Part shown: one piece after another, positions 18,416 to 28,048 of the stretch
How the letters are laid out: each line of letters starts with the position of its first letter
Position numbering within the stretch: the first letter of the stretch is position 1
From: Planctomycetia bacterium
GTDB lineage: Bacteria; Planctomycetota; Planctomycetia; Pirellulales; UBA1268
DNA: 64,000 nt
Reading direction: 5' to 3'
Assembly: GCA_026401035.1 (NCBI GenBank)
Contig: JAPLNR010000034.1
Location: forward strand, 61,912-125,911
Made by a program: the position numbers and the translations under genes
Notes under the pieces: generated by a model
Told to the model about the DNA's origin: nothing
Database searches by the model: none
The model's input: only the letters and a program-made list of their open reading frames with translations

Positions 18416-18437
18416 GACAGGCTCAAGCCTGCCCTAC
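18416..18437. repeat. Dispersed palindrome, copy 2 (after the photolyase gene)
   Basis: GACAGGCTCAAGCCTGCC followed by CTAC, six bases after the photolyase TAA. One arm position differs from the consensus core GACAGGCTNNAGCCTGTC. Confidence 0.75.
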
Positions 18438-18602
18438 TCATGGCTGTCCTGCCGAGCGCCTGTCCTGCCCAGCGCTGGGGCAAGCGGTCCGGCGACTTGG
18501 GAGCGAAACGACCTTCATACCACCCGCACTTCCCGGAATTGTCGCCTTCCGGCGGTTGCCCTAAAGTACGGGCATTCAACCGCCAGCTTTTCCGCGAGTG
18601 CA

Positions 18603-19514
18603 ATGACTTCCTACAACCTCACCCACCTCCGGCAACTCGAAGCCGAAAGCATCCACATCATCCGCGAGGTCGCGGCCGAGTTTGAAAACCCGGTGATGCT
18701 CTATTCGATCGGGAAGGATTCGGCGGTGATGGTCCGCCTCGCCGAGAAGGCTTTCTATCCGGCGAAGCCCCCCTTCCCGCTGATGCACATCGACACGACG
18801 TGGAAGTTCCGCGACATGTATCGGTTGCGGGACGAGTACGTGGCCAAGGAACTGGGCTTTAAACTCCTCGTGCACGTCAACGAAGAGGGCCGGGCGCAGG
18901 GGATCAATCCGATCACCCATGGCAGCAAGGTTCACACCGATGTCATGAAGACGCAGGGGCTGCGGCAGGCACTCGACAAGCACCGATTCGACGCCGCGTT
19001 CGGCGGCGCCCGCCGCGACGAGGAGAAGAGCCGGGCCAAGGAGCGGGTGTTTTCCTTCCGCGACGAGTTCCACCGCTGGGATCCCAAGAACCAGCGGCCC
19101 GAACTCTGGAACCTTTACAACACGAAGGTGAAGAAGGGGGAAAGCATCCGCGTGTTTCCGCTTTCCAACTGGACCGAACTCGACGTCTGGCAATACATCC
19201 ATCTGGAAAAGATTCCGATCGTGCCGCTCTATTTCGCCGCCGAGCGGCCGATCGTCTGGCGCGACGGCGTGATGATCATGGTGGACGATGACCGGCTACC
19301 GCTGCACCCGGGCGAAAAACCGGAGATGCGCAAGGTGCGGTTCCGCACGCTCGGCTGCTATCCGCTCTCCGGCGCCGTCGATTCCACCGCCACCACCCTC
19401 CCCGAGATCATCCAGGAAATGCTGCTCACCACGTTCTCGGAGCGGCAGGGCCGCCTCATCGATTCCGACGAGGCGGGCTCGATGGAGAAAAAGAAAAAGG
19501 AGGGCTATTTTTGA
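18603..19514 (+). CDS. cysD: Sulfate adenylyltransferase subunit 2
   Basis: A 303-residue PP-loop ATPase, the usual CysD size. It shows the PP-loop [10 protein letters not shown] near residue 37, [35 protein letters not shown] and the C-terminal [10 protein letters not shown] tail. With CysN it forms APS from ATP and sulfate. The ATG at 18603 gives the standard start [20 protein letters not shown]; the frame remains open upstream to 18414 but that segment contains the palindrome and intergenic sequence. The gap to cysNC is 246 bases, longer than usual. Confidence 0.95.
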   Translation: MTSYNLTHLRQLEAESIHIIREVAAEFENPVMLYSIGKDSAVMVRLAEKAFYPAKPPFPLMHIDTTWKFRDMYRLRDEYVAKELGFKLLVHVNEEGRAQGINPITHGSKVHTDVMKTQGLRQALDKHRFDAAFGGARRDEEKSRAKERVFSFRDEFHRWDPKNQRPELWNLYNTKVKKGESIRVFPLSNWTELDVWQYIHLEKIPIVPLYFAAERPIVWRDGVMIMVDDDRLPLHPGEKPEMRKVRFRTLGCYPLSGAVDSTATTLPEIIQEMLLTTFSERQGRLIDSDEAGSMEKKKKEGYF

Positions 19515-19623
19515 GGTGGAGTCCGCTCCAGCCGTTGCAGCAGACCTGCGGCTGCTGAACGCCCCTTGCGGCAGGGACGCCCTTCACGCTCCCGATGCTG
19601 AACGCCGGGGTCGGCGGAAGCTC

Positions 19624-19649
19624 GAGGAGCGTTGGAGATTTCGCTCCTC
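19624..19649. other. Hairpin between cysD and cysNC
   Basis: A perfect 8-bp stem GAGGAGCG / CGCTCCTC with a 10-base loop, inside the 246-base cysD-cysNC gap (19515-19760). No U-tract follows, so it is more likely an RNA-stability element or a dispersed repeat than a terminator. The rest of the gap shows no gene. Confidence 0.45.
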
Positions 19650-19760
19650 CGGCGCATGCGGAACCAGTTCGATTCATTGCGAAATATCCCCGCGACGAGA
19701 CTTCTGCCGCCCTGGCGGCAATACGGATCGCCTCAAGTCCCCCGGCCCACCAAACACATC

Positions 19761-21695
19761 ATGTCACACCAATCAACCCTGATCGCCTCCGACATCAACG
19801 AATACCTCCTGCAGCACGAGCGCAAGGAGCTCCTGCGGTTCATCACCTGCGGCAGCGTGGATGACGGCAAGAGCACGCTCATCGGCCGTCTGTTCTACGA
19901 ATCGAAGATGATCTACGAGGATCAGCTCGCCGCCATCAAGAAAGACACCTCCCGCTACGGCACGACCGGCGGTGAAATCGACCTGGCGCTCTTCACCGAC
20001 GGGCTCGAGGACGAGCGGCAGCAGGGCATCACGATCGACGTCGCCTACCGCTACTTTTCCACCGACAAGCGGAAGTTCATCATCGCCGACACGCCCGGCC
20101 ACGAGCAGTACACGCGCAACATGGCGACGGGGGCCTCCACGGCGGATCTCGCGATCATCCTCATCGACGCCCGACACGGCGTGCTGACGCAGACCAAGCG
20201 GCATTCGTTCATCGTGTCGCTGCTGGGCATCAAGCACATCATCGTCGCCATCAACAAGATGGACATCGTCGACTACGACGAGGCGGTCTTCGAACGGATC
20301 AAGGCGGATTACATCGACTTCGCCTCGCGGCTCGAGCTCCCCGACGTGCACTTCATGCCGCTCTCGGCGCTGAAGGGCGACAACGTCGTCGTCAACAGCC
20401 CCAACATGCCCTGGTACACGGGCGCGGCGCTGATGCCGCTGCTCGAGACCGTCTACATCGGCTCCGACCGCAACATGGAGGACTTCCGGTTTCCGGTGCA
20501 GCTGGTGCTGCGTCCCAACCTGAACTTCCGCGGCTTTGCCGGCACGATTGCATCGGGCATCATCCGACGGGGTGATGAAGTGATGTCGCTCCCCTCGCGG
20601 AAGAAGAGCCGCGTGAAGTCGATCGTGACATTCGACGGTGAACTGGACGAGGCGTTCGCCCCGCAGTCGGTCACGCTCACGCTCGAGGATGAGATCGATT
20701 CGAGCCGCGGCGACATGCTCGTGCGGCTCGGCAACCTGCCGAAAGTCGACCACAAGTTCGAGGCCTCGATCGTCTGGATGAGCGACGAACCCCTCGTGCC
20801 CGGCAAGCAGTATTTCTTCAAGCAGACAAGCAAGATGACGACCGGTGCTGTCAGCACGCTCCGCTATCGGATCGACGTCAATTCGCTCCACCGTGAGCCG
20901 GCGCCGGCACTGGCCCTCAATGAGATCGGCCGCTGCGCGATCACGCTCACGAGCCCCATTGCCCACGACGCCTACCGCCGCAATCGGACGACGGGGGGAT
21001 TCATCATGATCGACCGGCTCACGAATGCGACCGTGGGTGCCGGGATGATCCTCGACCGCGAGCCGGACGAGGGAACGGGCGACCATTGGGGCGAGTCGCC
21101 GACGGCTGGTCAACTGCATGGCGAATCGAGCGCCGTCACGGCCGACGAGCGGCAGGCGCGGTTTGGCCAGAAGCCGGCGACGGTCCTGCTGACGGGCCTG
21201 ACCGGTGCGGGCAAGTCGACGCTCGCCAAGGCGCTCGAGCGAAAACTCTTCGACATGGGCCGCGCGGTCGTCGTGCTCGACGGCCAGAACATGCGGCTGG
21301 GGATCAGCAAGGATCTTGGCTTTACCACGGCTGAACGGAGTGAGAACCTCCGCCGGAGCGTCGAGGTGGCCCGCCTCTTCAACGATGCCGGGATCCTCTG
21401 CATCGGCGCCTTCGTGGCCCCCGACGAGGACGTGCGGCAGAAGGCTGCCGACCGGGTGGGCCGTGACCGGTTTCTCGTCGTGCATCTCGCGGCGCCCGTC
21501 GACGTCTGCCGCCAGCGCGACACCGACGGCCACTACAAACTTGCCGACGCCGGCGAACTGGCGAACTTCCCGGGCGTTTCGGCGCCGTACGAGCCGCCCG
21601 CAGAGCCCGATCTCGTGCTGCCCACGCATGAGTGGCCGGTCGGCAGGTGCGTTGCTGCGGTGATCGCCCTGCTCGAGGAACGCGGCCTGGTGTGA
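19761..21695 (+). CDS. cysNC: Bifunctional sulfate adenylyltransferase subunit 1 / adenylylsulfate kinase
   Basis: A 644-residue fusion. Residues ~20-440 are a CysN GTPase: [22 protein letters not shown] and NKMDIVDYD, followed by translation-factor-like beta barrels. Residues ~470-644 are APS kinase: P-loop [35 protein letters not shown] and [14 protein letters not shown]. The two halves make APS then PAPS, supplying activated sulfate for assimilation or sulfotransferases. ATG 19761 begins the conserved N-terminus. The stop overlaps the mogA start by one base (TGATG). A sulfotransferase gene at 57682 in the same window would use PAPS, though any link is inference. Confidence 0.95.
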   Translation: MSHQSTLIASDINEYLLQHERKELLRFITCGSVDDGKSTLIGRLFYESKMIYEDQLAAIKKDTSRYGTTGGEIDLALFTDGLEDERQQGITIDVAYRYFSTDKRKFIIADTPGHEQYTRNMATGASTADLAIILIDARHGVLTQTKRHSFIVSLLGIKHIIVAINKMDIVDYDEAVFERIKADYIDFASRLELPDVHFMPLSALKGDNVVVNSPNMPWYTGAALMPLLETVYIGSDRNMEDFRFPVQLVLRPNLNFRGFAGTIASGIIRRGDEVMSLPSRKKSRVKSIVTFDGELDEAFAPQSVTLTLEDEIDSSRGDMLVRLGNLPKVDHKFEASIVWMSDEPLVPGKQYFFKQTSKMTTGAVSTLRYRIDVNSLHREPAPALALNEIGRCAITLTSPIAHDAYRRNRTTGGFIMIDRLTNATVGAGMILDREPDEGTGDHWGESPTAGQLHGESSAVTADERQARFGQKPATVLLTGLTGAGKSTLAKALERKLFDMGRAVVVLDGQNMRLGISKDLGFTTAERSENLRRSVEVARLFNDAGILCIGAFVAPDEDVRQKAADRVGRDRFLVVHLAAPVDVCRQRDTDGHYKLADAGELANFPGVSAPYEPPAEPDLVLPTHEWPVGRCVAAVIALLEERGLV

Positions 21696-22231
21696 TGACG
21701 GCTTTCATCGGCATCCTCACCGTCTCCGACCGCGCGAGTCGTGGCGAATACCGCGACGAGGGCGGGCCTGCGATCCGGGCCTACCTCACCGAAGTGCTCG
21801 CCTCACCGTGGGAGTCACGGGAGCGGATCGTGCCGGATGATCTCGACGCCATCGCCGCCGCCATCCGTCAGCTGGCCGACGACGGCTGCTGCCTCGTCGT
21901 GACGACCGGCGGCACGGGGCCAGCGCCACGGGACGTGACCCCCGAGGCCACGGAAAAAGTCTGCACGAAAATGCTGCCGGGCTTCGGCGAACTGATGCGG
22001 CAGGTTTCGCTCGCGCATGTCCCGACGGCGATCCTCTCGCGGCAGACTGCCGGCGTCTGCGGCGGGGCGCTCGTCGTGAACCTGCCGGGCCGGCCGAAGA
22101 GCATCCGCGAATGCCTCGACGCTGTGTTTCCCGCGATCCCGTATTGCGTGGATCTGATCCACACGGGCAATCCGGCTGCGCCGCGGCTCGAGACGCAGCC
22201 GGAACGGCTCGTAGCGTTCCGACCGAAGTAG
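21695..22231 (+). CDS. mogA: Molybdopterin adenylyltransferase
   Basis: A 178-residue MogA-type protein: IGILTVSDRASRGEYRDEGGP at the N-terminus, TTGGTGPAPRDVTPEAT (nucleotide/molybdopterin loop), GFGELMRQVSL, PTAILSRQTAG and NLPGRPKSIRE. It adenylylates molybdopterin before molybdenum insertion. Its ATG overlaps the cysNC stop, so it is probably translated from the same message; the pathways do not obviously connect. The TAG stop is contributed by the dispersed palindrome at 22228-22249. Confidence 0.93.
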   Translation: MTAFIGILTVSDRASRGEYRDEGGPAIRAYLTEVLASPWESRERIVPDDLDAIAAAIRQLADDGCCLVVTTGGTGPAPRDVTPEATEKVCTKMLPGFGELMRQVSLAHVPTAILSRQTAGVCGGALVVNLPGRPKSIRECLDAVFPAIPYCVDLIHTGNPAAPRLETQPERLVAFRPK

Positions 22232-22249
22232 GACAGGCTTCAGCCTGTC
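22228..22249 (+). repeat. Dispersed palindrome, copy 3 (supplies the mogA stop)
   Basis: GTAG followed by the perfect 18-base core GACAGGCTTCAGCCTGTC. The TAG at 22229-22231 is the mogA stop codon. It is in inverse orientation to copy 4, 27 bases away, so the two can form a 22-bp stem between convergent mogA and hemB. Confidence 0.85.
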
Positions 22250-22276
22250 GTTGCACGGGATGTGCGGCGCGGCCAT

Positions 22277-22298
22277 GACAGGCTGAAGCCTGTCCTAC
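22277..22298 (-). repeat. Dispersed palindrome, copy 4 (supplies the hemB stop)
   Basis: The core GACAGGCTGAAGCCTGTC plus CTAC. On the minus strand CTA (22295-22297) is the TAG stop of hemB. Together with copy 3 it is a plausible bidirectional terminator. Confidence 0.85.
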
Positions 22299-23308
22299 TT
22301 TAGCTCTCGGGCCACGTCGGGGGCGAAGTAGGTGAGGATGCAATCGGCCCCGGCACGCTTGATCACGAGCAGGCTCTCGAGGGCCGCTTTTTTCCCGTCG
22401 ATCCAGCCGTTGTCGGCGGCGGCCTGAATCATGGCGTATTCGCCGCTCACCTGATACGCGAACGTCGGCACGCCGAATGACTGCTTGACGCGATGGATGA
22501 TGTCGAGCGCCGTCAGCGCCGGCTTCACCATCACCATGTCGGCCCCTTCGGCCAGATCGAGCGCCACCTCGCGGAGCGCCTCGTCGCCGTTGGCAGGGTC
22601 CATCTGGTAGGTCTTCTTGTCGGCCACGCCGAGCGACGAGGCCGTCGCGAGGGCGCCGCCGCTGCCGAGCGCGTCGCGAAAAGGCCCGTAAAACGCCGAG
22701 GCATACTTGGCGGCGTAGGAAAGAATGCACACGTCCTGCCCCCCTGCCCCGTCGAGTGCCCGGCGGATCGCCCCGACGCGGCCATCCATCATGTCGGAGG
22801 GGGCGACGACGTGGCAGCCGGCCGCGGCGAGCACGATGGCCTGCCGGCAGAGCACCTCCACTGTCTCGTCGTTGACGATTCTACCGTCCCGCAGCAGCCC
22901 GTCATGGCCGTGGCTCGTGTAGGGGTCGAGGGCCACGTCGCAAATGATCCCGACCGTGTCGCCGAGTTGCTTCCGGATCGCACGAACGGTGCGGCAGACG
23001 AGGTTTTCCGGATCGAAGGCGTGCCGGGCATCGTCCGACTTGTGTTTGCCCTCCACGACCGGAAAAAGCGCGACGGCGGGAATACCGAGGCTTCGGGCCT
23101 CGTCGGCCGCCTTCACGACACCGTCGATGGAGAGCCGCTCCACGCCCGGCATGCTCGCCACCGGCAGGCTCGCCTCATGCTCGTGCACGAAGAGCGGCCA
23201 GATCAGATCCGCAGGCGCAAGCGCCGTCTCGGCGACGGCGCGGCGGAGCCACTCGTGCTGCCGGTTGCGGCGGAGGCGGGTGGTGGGGAAGGAGCCGTGG
23301 TGGGGCAT
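22295..23308 (-). CDS. hemB: Delta-aminolevulinic acid dehydratase (porphobilinogen synthase)
   Basis: A 337-residue HemB, normal length. It condenses two 5-aminolevulinate molecules to porphobilinogen in haem synthesis. Schiff-base lysines are in SYAAKYASAFYGPFRDA and ADMVMVKPAL. In the metal site the sequence is DVALDPYTSHGHDG rather than the Cys-rich DVCLCEYTSHGHCG of zinc enzymes, so this is the zinc-independent type. ATG 23308 is used; a TTG two codons upstream is possible. No clear ribosome site is visible, and the dispersed palindrome at 23317-23338 lies immediately upstream. The final codons abut another copy, which provides the TAG stop. Confidence 0.94.
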   Translation of the reverse strand: MPHHGSFPTTRLRRNRQHEWLRRAVAETALAPADLIWPLFVHEHEASLPVASMPGVERLSIDGVVKAADEARSLGIPAVALFPVVEGKHKSDDARHAFDPENLVCRTVRAIRKQLGDTVGIICDVALDPYTSHGHDGLLRDGRIVNDETVEVLCRQAIVLAAAGCHVVAPSDMMDGRVGAIRRALDGAGGQDVCILSYAAKYASAFYGPFRDALGSGGALATASSLGVADKKTYQMDPANGDEALREVALDLAEGADMVMVKPALTALDIIHRVKQSFGVPTFAYQVSGEYAMIQAAADNGWIDGKKAALESLLVIKRAGADCILTYFAPDVARELK

Positions 23309-23316
23309 GGGCAATT

Positions 23317-23338
23317 GACAGGCTGAAGCCTGTCCTAC
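23317..23338 (-). repeat. Dispersed palindrome, copy 5 (supplies the queD stop)
   Basis: The perfect core GACAGGCTGAAGCCTGTC plus CTAC. On the minus strand the CTA at 23335-23337 is the TAG stop of queD. It fills nearly the whole gap between queD and hemB. Confidence 0.85.
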
Positions 23339-23853
23339 ATCCGGTGATCGATGAGAACGGCCGATTCGAGCGGGGTCGTGAGATCGGATGCGTCACCGAC
23401 GAGCGCGGCCACCGCACAGGATTCATCGGTCTCCCAGACGACCACCTTCCGCGCCACCACGCCGAGGTCGCCGAGCACGTTGGGCGCCACCACCTCGAGC
23501 AGGTAGCGGGCCATGTTCTCGGCCGTCGGGTTGTAGGGCATCACGAAATATTTGGTCGGCTGCACCATCTTGATGGCGGCCAGCGCATTGTCGTCCTCCT
23601 CGAAGATCAGGAAGCCGTGGTCCCAGTTGTCGTCGAGCCAGCCGAGCATCCGCTTCTTGATCATCGAGAAATCGACGATGCGACCGACGCTGTCGACCTC
23701 CGTGCCGCCGTTCACCCCCACCACTTCGATATCGACGCGGTAGTTGTGGCCATGGAAAAACGCACACTTGCTCTCGTGGCGGTAGAGCCGGTGCCCCGCG
23801 CAAAACTTGAGCTGGCGGACGAGAGAAAGCTGGGTGATGGCGGGATCGTGCAT
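23335..23853 (-). CDS. queD: 6-pyruvoyl-tetrahydropterin synthase / QueD family
   Basis: A 172-residue T-fold protein. The zinc His ligands lie in CAGHRL and HGHNY, the likely catalytic Cys in KCAFFHGHNY, and the pterin-anchoring Glu in WETDESC. QueD converts dihydroneopterin triphosphate to 6-carboxytetrahydropterin for queuosine and 7-deazaguanine synthesis; related enzymes make biopterin. It is longer than the ~120-residue E. coli enzyme because of insertions in the middle. It sits between hemB and the TatD-like gene on the same strand, 26 bases after the latter. Which pterin pathway it serves cannot be settled from this window, as queC, queE and queF are not present. Confidence 0.85.
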   Translation of the reverse strand: MHDPAITQLSLVRQLKFCAGHRLYRHESKCAFFHGHNYRVDIEVVGVNGGTEVDSVGRIVDFSMIKKRMLGWLDDNWDHGFLIFEEDDNALAAIKMVQPTKYFVMPYNPTAENMARYLLEVVAPNVLGDLGVVARKVVVWETDESCAVAALVGDASDLTTPLESAVLIDHRM

Positions 23854-23879
23854 GGCGGGCTCCTCGCGGGTGGCGGCGC

Positions 23880-24722
23880 TCAGCGGGAAACGGCGGACTC
23901 GGCGGCCGTCTCCACGCGGATCGGCTGGATGTCAAACTTGGGATTCTGGCCGAGGAACCGACAGGGATTGTTGTGGAAGACCTCGATCGCCTCCTGCAAC
24001 GAGTGGCCGCGGCGGCGGTATTCGAGGACGCATTCCTGCAGCGTGAAGGGATCGCTCGGCCCCCAGTCGGCCGACGAATTCACGAGAATTCGCTCCGTGC
24101 CATATTTCTCGAGCATGTCGACGGCCCGCTTCGGCGAGCACTTCGTGATCGGGTACAGCGTGAAGCCCACCCAGTAGCCGGCATCAAGGCAGGGCCGAAT
24201 CGTCTGCTCCTCGACGTGGTCGATCCAGACCCGCTCGCGGTCGATATTCATGCCGGCAAGCACCTCGAGCACCCGTTTCGTGCCGTGGGCCTTGTCCGCC
24301 AGATGCGGCGTGTGGATGAGGACGAGCTGGCCGTGCTTCATGGCGATATCGACATGGGCCTCCAGCGAATCACACTCGTTCTTCGTCGACTTGTGGAGGC
24401 CGGTCTCGCCGACACCGAGCACGGTCGGCTTCGCGAAAAACTCCGGGAAGTGCTTCAGCACCTCACGGGTGAGCACGGGGTTTTCCGCCTCCTTCGGGTT
24501 CACCGCCACCCAGGAGAAGTGGCGGATGCCGTACTGCGCCGCCCGCGTCGGCTCGAATTCGCTGATCTGCCGGAAGTAATCCAGAAAAGTCTCGGGGTAG
24601 AGCCGGTCGAAGCCCGCCCAGAAGGCCGGCTCCGCGACGGCCACGACACCGCTCATCGCCATCCGCTCGTAGTCTTGGGCGGTGCGGGCGATGGCGTGGT
24701 AGTGGGGCTGGATGATCTGCAT
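23880..24722 (-). CDS. TatD-family metal-dependent hydrolase, EboB-like
   Basis: A 280-residue amidohydrolase-fold protein. The N-terminal HYHAIARTAQDYERMAMSG replaces the usual HxH with HYH; other metal-site segments are VLGVGETGLHK, VLIHTPHL, WIDHVEEQT and NSSADWG. The full pattern (VAVAEPAFW, QYGIRHF, NPKEAEN) resembles EboB, the TatD member of the eukaryote/bacteria orphan ebo cluster, though no other ebo gene is adjacent. ATG 24722 has AAGGA seven bases upstream. It is probably co-transcribed with queD (26-base gap) and with the 80-residue gene 40 bases upstream. Substrate is unknown. Confidence 0.78.
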   Translation of the reverse strand: MQIIQPHYHAIARTAQDYERMAMSGVVAVAEPAFWAGFDRLYPETFLDYFRQISEFEPTRAAQYGIRHFSWVAVNPKEAENPVLTREVLKHFPEFFAKPTVLGVGETGLHKSTKNECDSLEAHVDIAMKHGQLVLIHTPHLADKAHGTKRVLEVLAGMNIDRERVWIDHVEEQTIRPCLDAGYWVGFTLYPITKCSPKRAVDMLEKYGTERILVNSSADWGPSDPFTLQECVLEYRRRGHSLQEAIEVFHNNPCRFLGQNPKFDIQPIRVETAAESAVSR

Positions 24723-24762
24723 GGGGTGATCCTTCGTGCCGGGGCGGCCTCGTCCGGGGTTG

Positions 24763-25005
24763 CTAGAGGGTGGCGAAGAGTTCCAGGAGCGCAACCGTTC
24801 GCTCCGTTGCGGGCTGCTGCTCGGCGACGATCTCAAGCGCCCGGCGGAGGAGCGCGAGTTTCTTTTCGTCGGCAGCCGCCTGCCCGTTGCTGCCGCCGGA
24901 ACGGGCCACGGCGGCGTCATACCGGTCGAGATAGGCTGCGATTTCGAGAAGCTGGTGCCGCGACTCGAGAAAGTAGGTCTCTGCGACCTGGGCGGGCGTG
25001 AGCAT
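24763..25005 (-). CDS. Small conserved-looking protein of unknown function
   Basis: An 80-residue, largely helical, acidic protein (LTPAQVAETYFLESRHQLLE near the N-terminus; an EIVAEQQPATERTVALLEL helix at the C-terminus). There is no signal peptide or membrane segment. AAGGA lies 9 bases before the ATG, and it is the first of three closely spaced minus-strand genes (this, the TatD-like hydrolase, queD). I do not recognise the family; a small partner of the hydrolase is a guess from position. Confidence 0.6.
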   Translation of the reverse strand: MLTPAQVAETYFLESRHQLLEIAAYLDRYDAAVARSGGSNGQAAADEKKLALLRRALEIVAEQQPATERTVALLELFATL

Positions 25006-25138
25006 GGGGGCGTCCTTTCAGGCAAAACTCGACACCAGAATCATACCCTCGGAAAACGCTGCGGGCAGGGCACGGGAGACCGCTTTGCAGACCGCTTCAT
25101 TCGGAAGCGGATCCCCTCAGCATGCCGACCGATCTCGA

Positions 25139-25630
25139 TCAAAGCTGCGTCGGATTCGGGGCGTCGCCGTAGACGGCCTTCGGGTCGAAGGCCTTTTCCT
25201 GCTCGAGAAATTCCAGGGCCGCTCCCTTGGCCCGCTCCGCACCCACGGGAACCTTCCGATAAAAACAGCTGCGATAGCCCACATGGCAGCTCGCCCCGCC
25301 GGGAATCTCGACGCGGAGCCAGACGCAGTCCTGATCATCGTCGATCCGCATTTCAGCCACCTTCTGGACGAGGCCGCTGGTGGCTCCCTTGTGCCAGAGT
25401 TGCTGGCGGCTGCGGCTCCAATAATGGGCCTCGCCCGTCTCGATCGTCTTCGCCAGCGCCTCGCGGTTCATCACCGCCACCATCAGCACTTCTCCCGAAT
25501 GAAAATCGGTGGTCACGCAGGGGATGAAGCCACTGGCGTCGAACTTCGGGGCGAGGTCATTCCCCTCCTCCACCTGCTCGACGGTGACACGGTTGCCGAA
25601 CAACGGATCGGACGCGGCGGGACCAGACAC
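25139..25630 (-). CDS. hisI: Phosphoribosyl-AMP cyclohydrolase
   Basis: A ~163-residue HisI that opens the purine ring of phosphoribosyl-AMP, the third step of histidine synthesis. It has [23 protein letters not shown], then [10 protein letters not shown] with the Mg-binding Asp cluster, and [11 protein letters not shown] with the zinc-binding cysteines. There is no HisE domain. The GTG at 25630 is chosen because GAGGAG (25639-25644) lies 8 bases upstream; a GTG at 25639 overlaps that site. It stands alone rather than in a his operon. Three short direct repeats precede its ribosome site. Confidence 0.92.
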   Translation of the reverse strand: MSGPAASDPLFGNRVTVEQVEEGNDLAPKFDASGFIPCVTTDFHSGEVLMVAVMNREALAKTIETGEAHYWSRSRQQLWHKGATSGLVQKVAEMRIDDDQDCVWLRVEIPGGASCHVGYRSCFYRKVPVGAERAKGAALEFLEQEKAFDPKAVYGDAPNPTQL

Positions 25631-25646
25631 GCTTGGCACTCCTCAG

Positions 25647-25682
25647 GGCACTTTGGGGCACATTTGGGCGGCACGTTTGGGG
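25647..25682. repeat. Three short direct repeats in the hisI leader
   Basis: GGCAC-TTTGGG, GGCACATTTGGG and GGCACGTTTGGG follow each other with starts 10 and 13 bases apart, 17-52 bases upstream of the hisI GTG. They could be operator half-sites or replication slippage. The rest of the 230-base hisI/PQQ-propeller gap shows nothing else. Confidence 0.5.
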
Positions 25683-25859
25683 ACACGGGCTCTGCGTGCA
25701 TGTCCAAACTCCCAGCAGTCTACCCTCCGGAAATGCCGCCGCGATGGCCCCGGAACCGCGACCGGGACGGTTCCGCTCGGAGCCACGGCCGATTGACCGC
25801 TCCACTGTTATGGCCGTAGGCTCCACACAGGTTTCAACGCATTTATGGAGTGCTTGCCG

Positions 25860-27164
25860 ATGGTGTTTCAAAGGCCTCCCCTGAACAGGTCCGTGGTGCC
25901 CTTTCCCTTCCTTTGCGTGCTGGTTTCGCTGGCGGCCGTGGCCGGGCTGGCAACGGCCGGCGACTGGCCGACGTTTCGCGGCCCGAACCGCACGGGCATC
26001 GCGTCCGACACCGGTCTGCTCGCATCCTGGCCCGCGGAGGGCCCGCCGCTCGCCTGGGAAGCCCCCGGCGCGGGTCGCGGCTACGCCAGCCTCGCGATCG
26101 TCGGCGAACGGATCTACACGCTCGGCGACGGCCTCTCGACGGCCAACGACAAGGACGAATACCTGACCTGCTTCGACCGCGCGACAGGCAGGCCGCTCTG
26201 GAAGACGAAGACCGGCCAGCCCTGGACCGACGGCCAGGAATCCTGGCAGAGTTCGCGGAGCACGCCGACGGTCGATGGCGATACGGTCTATGTGCTCTCC
26301 CCGTTCGGCCAACTCTTCGCCTGCCGCACAACCGACGGCAAGGAACTCTTCCGGGTCGATCTCAAGGCGGAGTTCGGCGGCAAGAAGGGGGATTCGTGGG
26401 GCTACAGCGAGTCGGTCACGATCGACGGCGACCGGCTCGTCTGCACGCCGGGCGGCGCGGAGGCCACGCTCGTCGCGCTCGACAAGAAGACCGGCCGGAA
26501 AATCTGGGCCTGCGCCATCCCGGGTGACCGCGGCGCGGGCCACTCGTCGATCGTGACCGCCACCGTCGGCGGAAGGCGCGTCTACGTGCAGACGACCGCC
26601 AGCGGCGCGTGCGGTGTCGATGCGGCAACGGGCACGCTACTCTGGACATTCCCGATCGACCAGACGACCGCCGTGATCCCCACCCCGATCGTCCGCGACG
26701 ACCTCGTCTTTTTCTCGGCCGGCTACAAGCGCGGCGGCGCACTGCTCAGGCAGGTGCCAGGCCCCGACGGCATGACGATCGAGAAGCTCTACGGCCTCAA
26801 CACCGATCTGGCCAACAAGCATGGCGGGGTCGTGCTCGTGGGGGATCACCTCTACGGCGACTCCGACGACAAGGGCATTCCGTTTTGCGCGGAACTCCTG
26901 ACGGGCAAGGTGGTCTGGAAGGAGCGCGGCAGCGGCAAGGGCTCAGCCTCGGTGACGGCCGCCGACGGCCATGTGTATGTGCGGTTTGCCGATGGCACGC
27001 TGGCGCTGGTGAAGGCCGATCCGGCCGGCTACGAGGAGGTCAGCACCTTCAAGATCCCCGACAGCGGCGACCGGCCGAGCTGGGCCCACATGGTGATTCT
27101 CGACGGGCGGCTCTACCTGCGCGAGGGCGACCGGATTCTCTGCTACGACCTCCGCACCAAATAA
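25860..27164 (+). CDS. Secreted PQQ-type beta-propeller protein
   Basis: A 434-residue protein with a signal peptide (basic start, hydrophobic FLCVLVSLAAVAGLA, cleavage near ATAGDWP). DWPTFRGPNRTG, just after, is the hallmark opening of planctomycete PQQ-binding-like propellers. Repeats with DRATGRPLWKTKTG, DKKTGRKIWA and DAATGTLLWTF form the blades. It is exported, probably to the periplasm; enzyme or scaffold role unknown. ATG 25860 is used because GGAG lies nine bases upstream; ATG 25845 is an alternative. It ends before the strong hairpin shared with the convergent aquaporin gene. Confidence 0.85.
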   Translation: MVFQRPPLNRSVVPFPFLCVLVSLAAVAGLATAGDWPTFRGPNRTGIASDTGLLASWPAEGPPLAWEAPGAGRGYASLAIVGERIYTLGDGLSTANDKDEYLTCFDRATGRPLWKTKTGQPWTDGQESWQSSRSTPTVDGDTVYVLSPFGQLFACRTTDGKELFRVDLKAEFGGKKGDSWGYSESVTIDGDRLVCTPGGAEATLVALDKKTGRKIWACAIPGDRGAGHSSIVTATVGGRRVYVQTTASGACGVDAATGTLLWTFPIDQTTAVIPTPIVRDDLVFFSAGYKRGGALLRQVPGPDGMTIEKLYGLNTDLANKHGGVVLVGDHLYGDSDDKGIPFCAELLTGKVVWKERGSGKGSASVTAADGHVYVRFADGTLALVKADPAGYEEVSTFKIPDSGDRPSWAHMVILDGRLYLREGDRILCYDLRTK

Positions 27165-27173
27165 CAAGAAAAA

Positions 27174-27204
27174 CCCAGCCGCCCGCACGACGCGGGCGGC
27201 TGGG
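27174..27204 (-). terminator. Strong hairpin terminator between PQQ-propeller gene and aqpZ
   Basis: A perfect 13-bp stem (CCCAGCCGCCCGC / GCGGGCGGCTGGG) with a 5-base loop. On the minus strand it is followed by TTTTTCTT, making a good intrinsic terminator for aqpZ; on the plus strand the U-tract is absent, but it also caps the convergent gene. Confidence 0.85.
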
Positions 27205-27241
27205 GAAATTGAAACGCATTCACGGTGGGTTCGCCGGACGA

Positions 27242-27928
<687 letters not shown>

Positions 27929-28048
27929 GATCATTCCTCCAGAAGGATGCGGACCGAAATCACGAAGGCCGAAACCTACGAAACCCGCGAAAGCCCGGTC
28001 AACACCAAAGGCTGTCCGGAGATGCCACACTCCCCGGCATCGGGGATG

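Noticed and set aside
19773..21629. A 618-codon open frame on the strand opposite cysNC
   Set aside because: It mirrors the codon pattern of the well-identified cysNC gene, is Arg/His/Asp-rich, has no motif or ribosome site, and is a GC-rich shadow.
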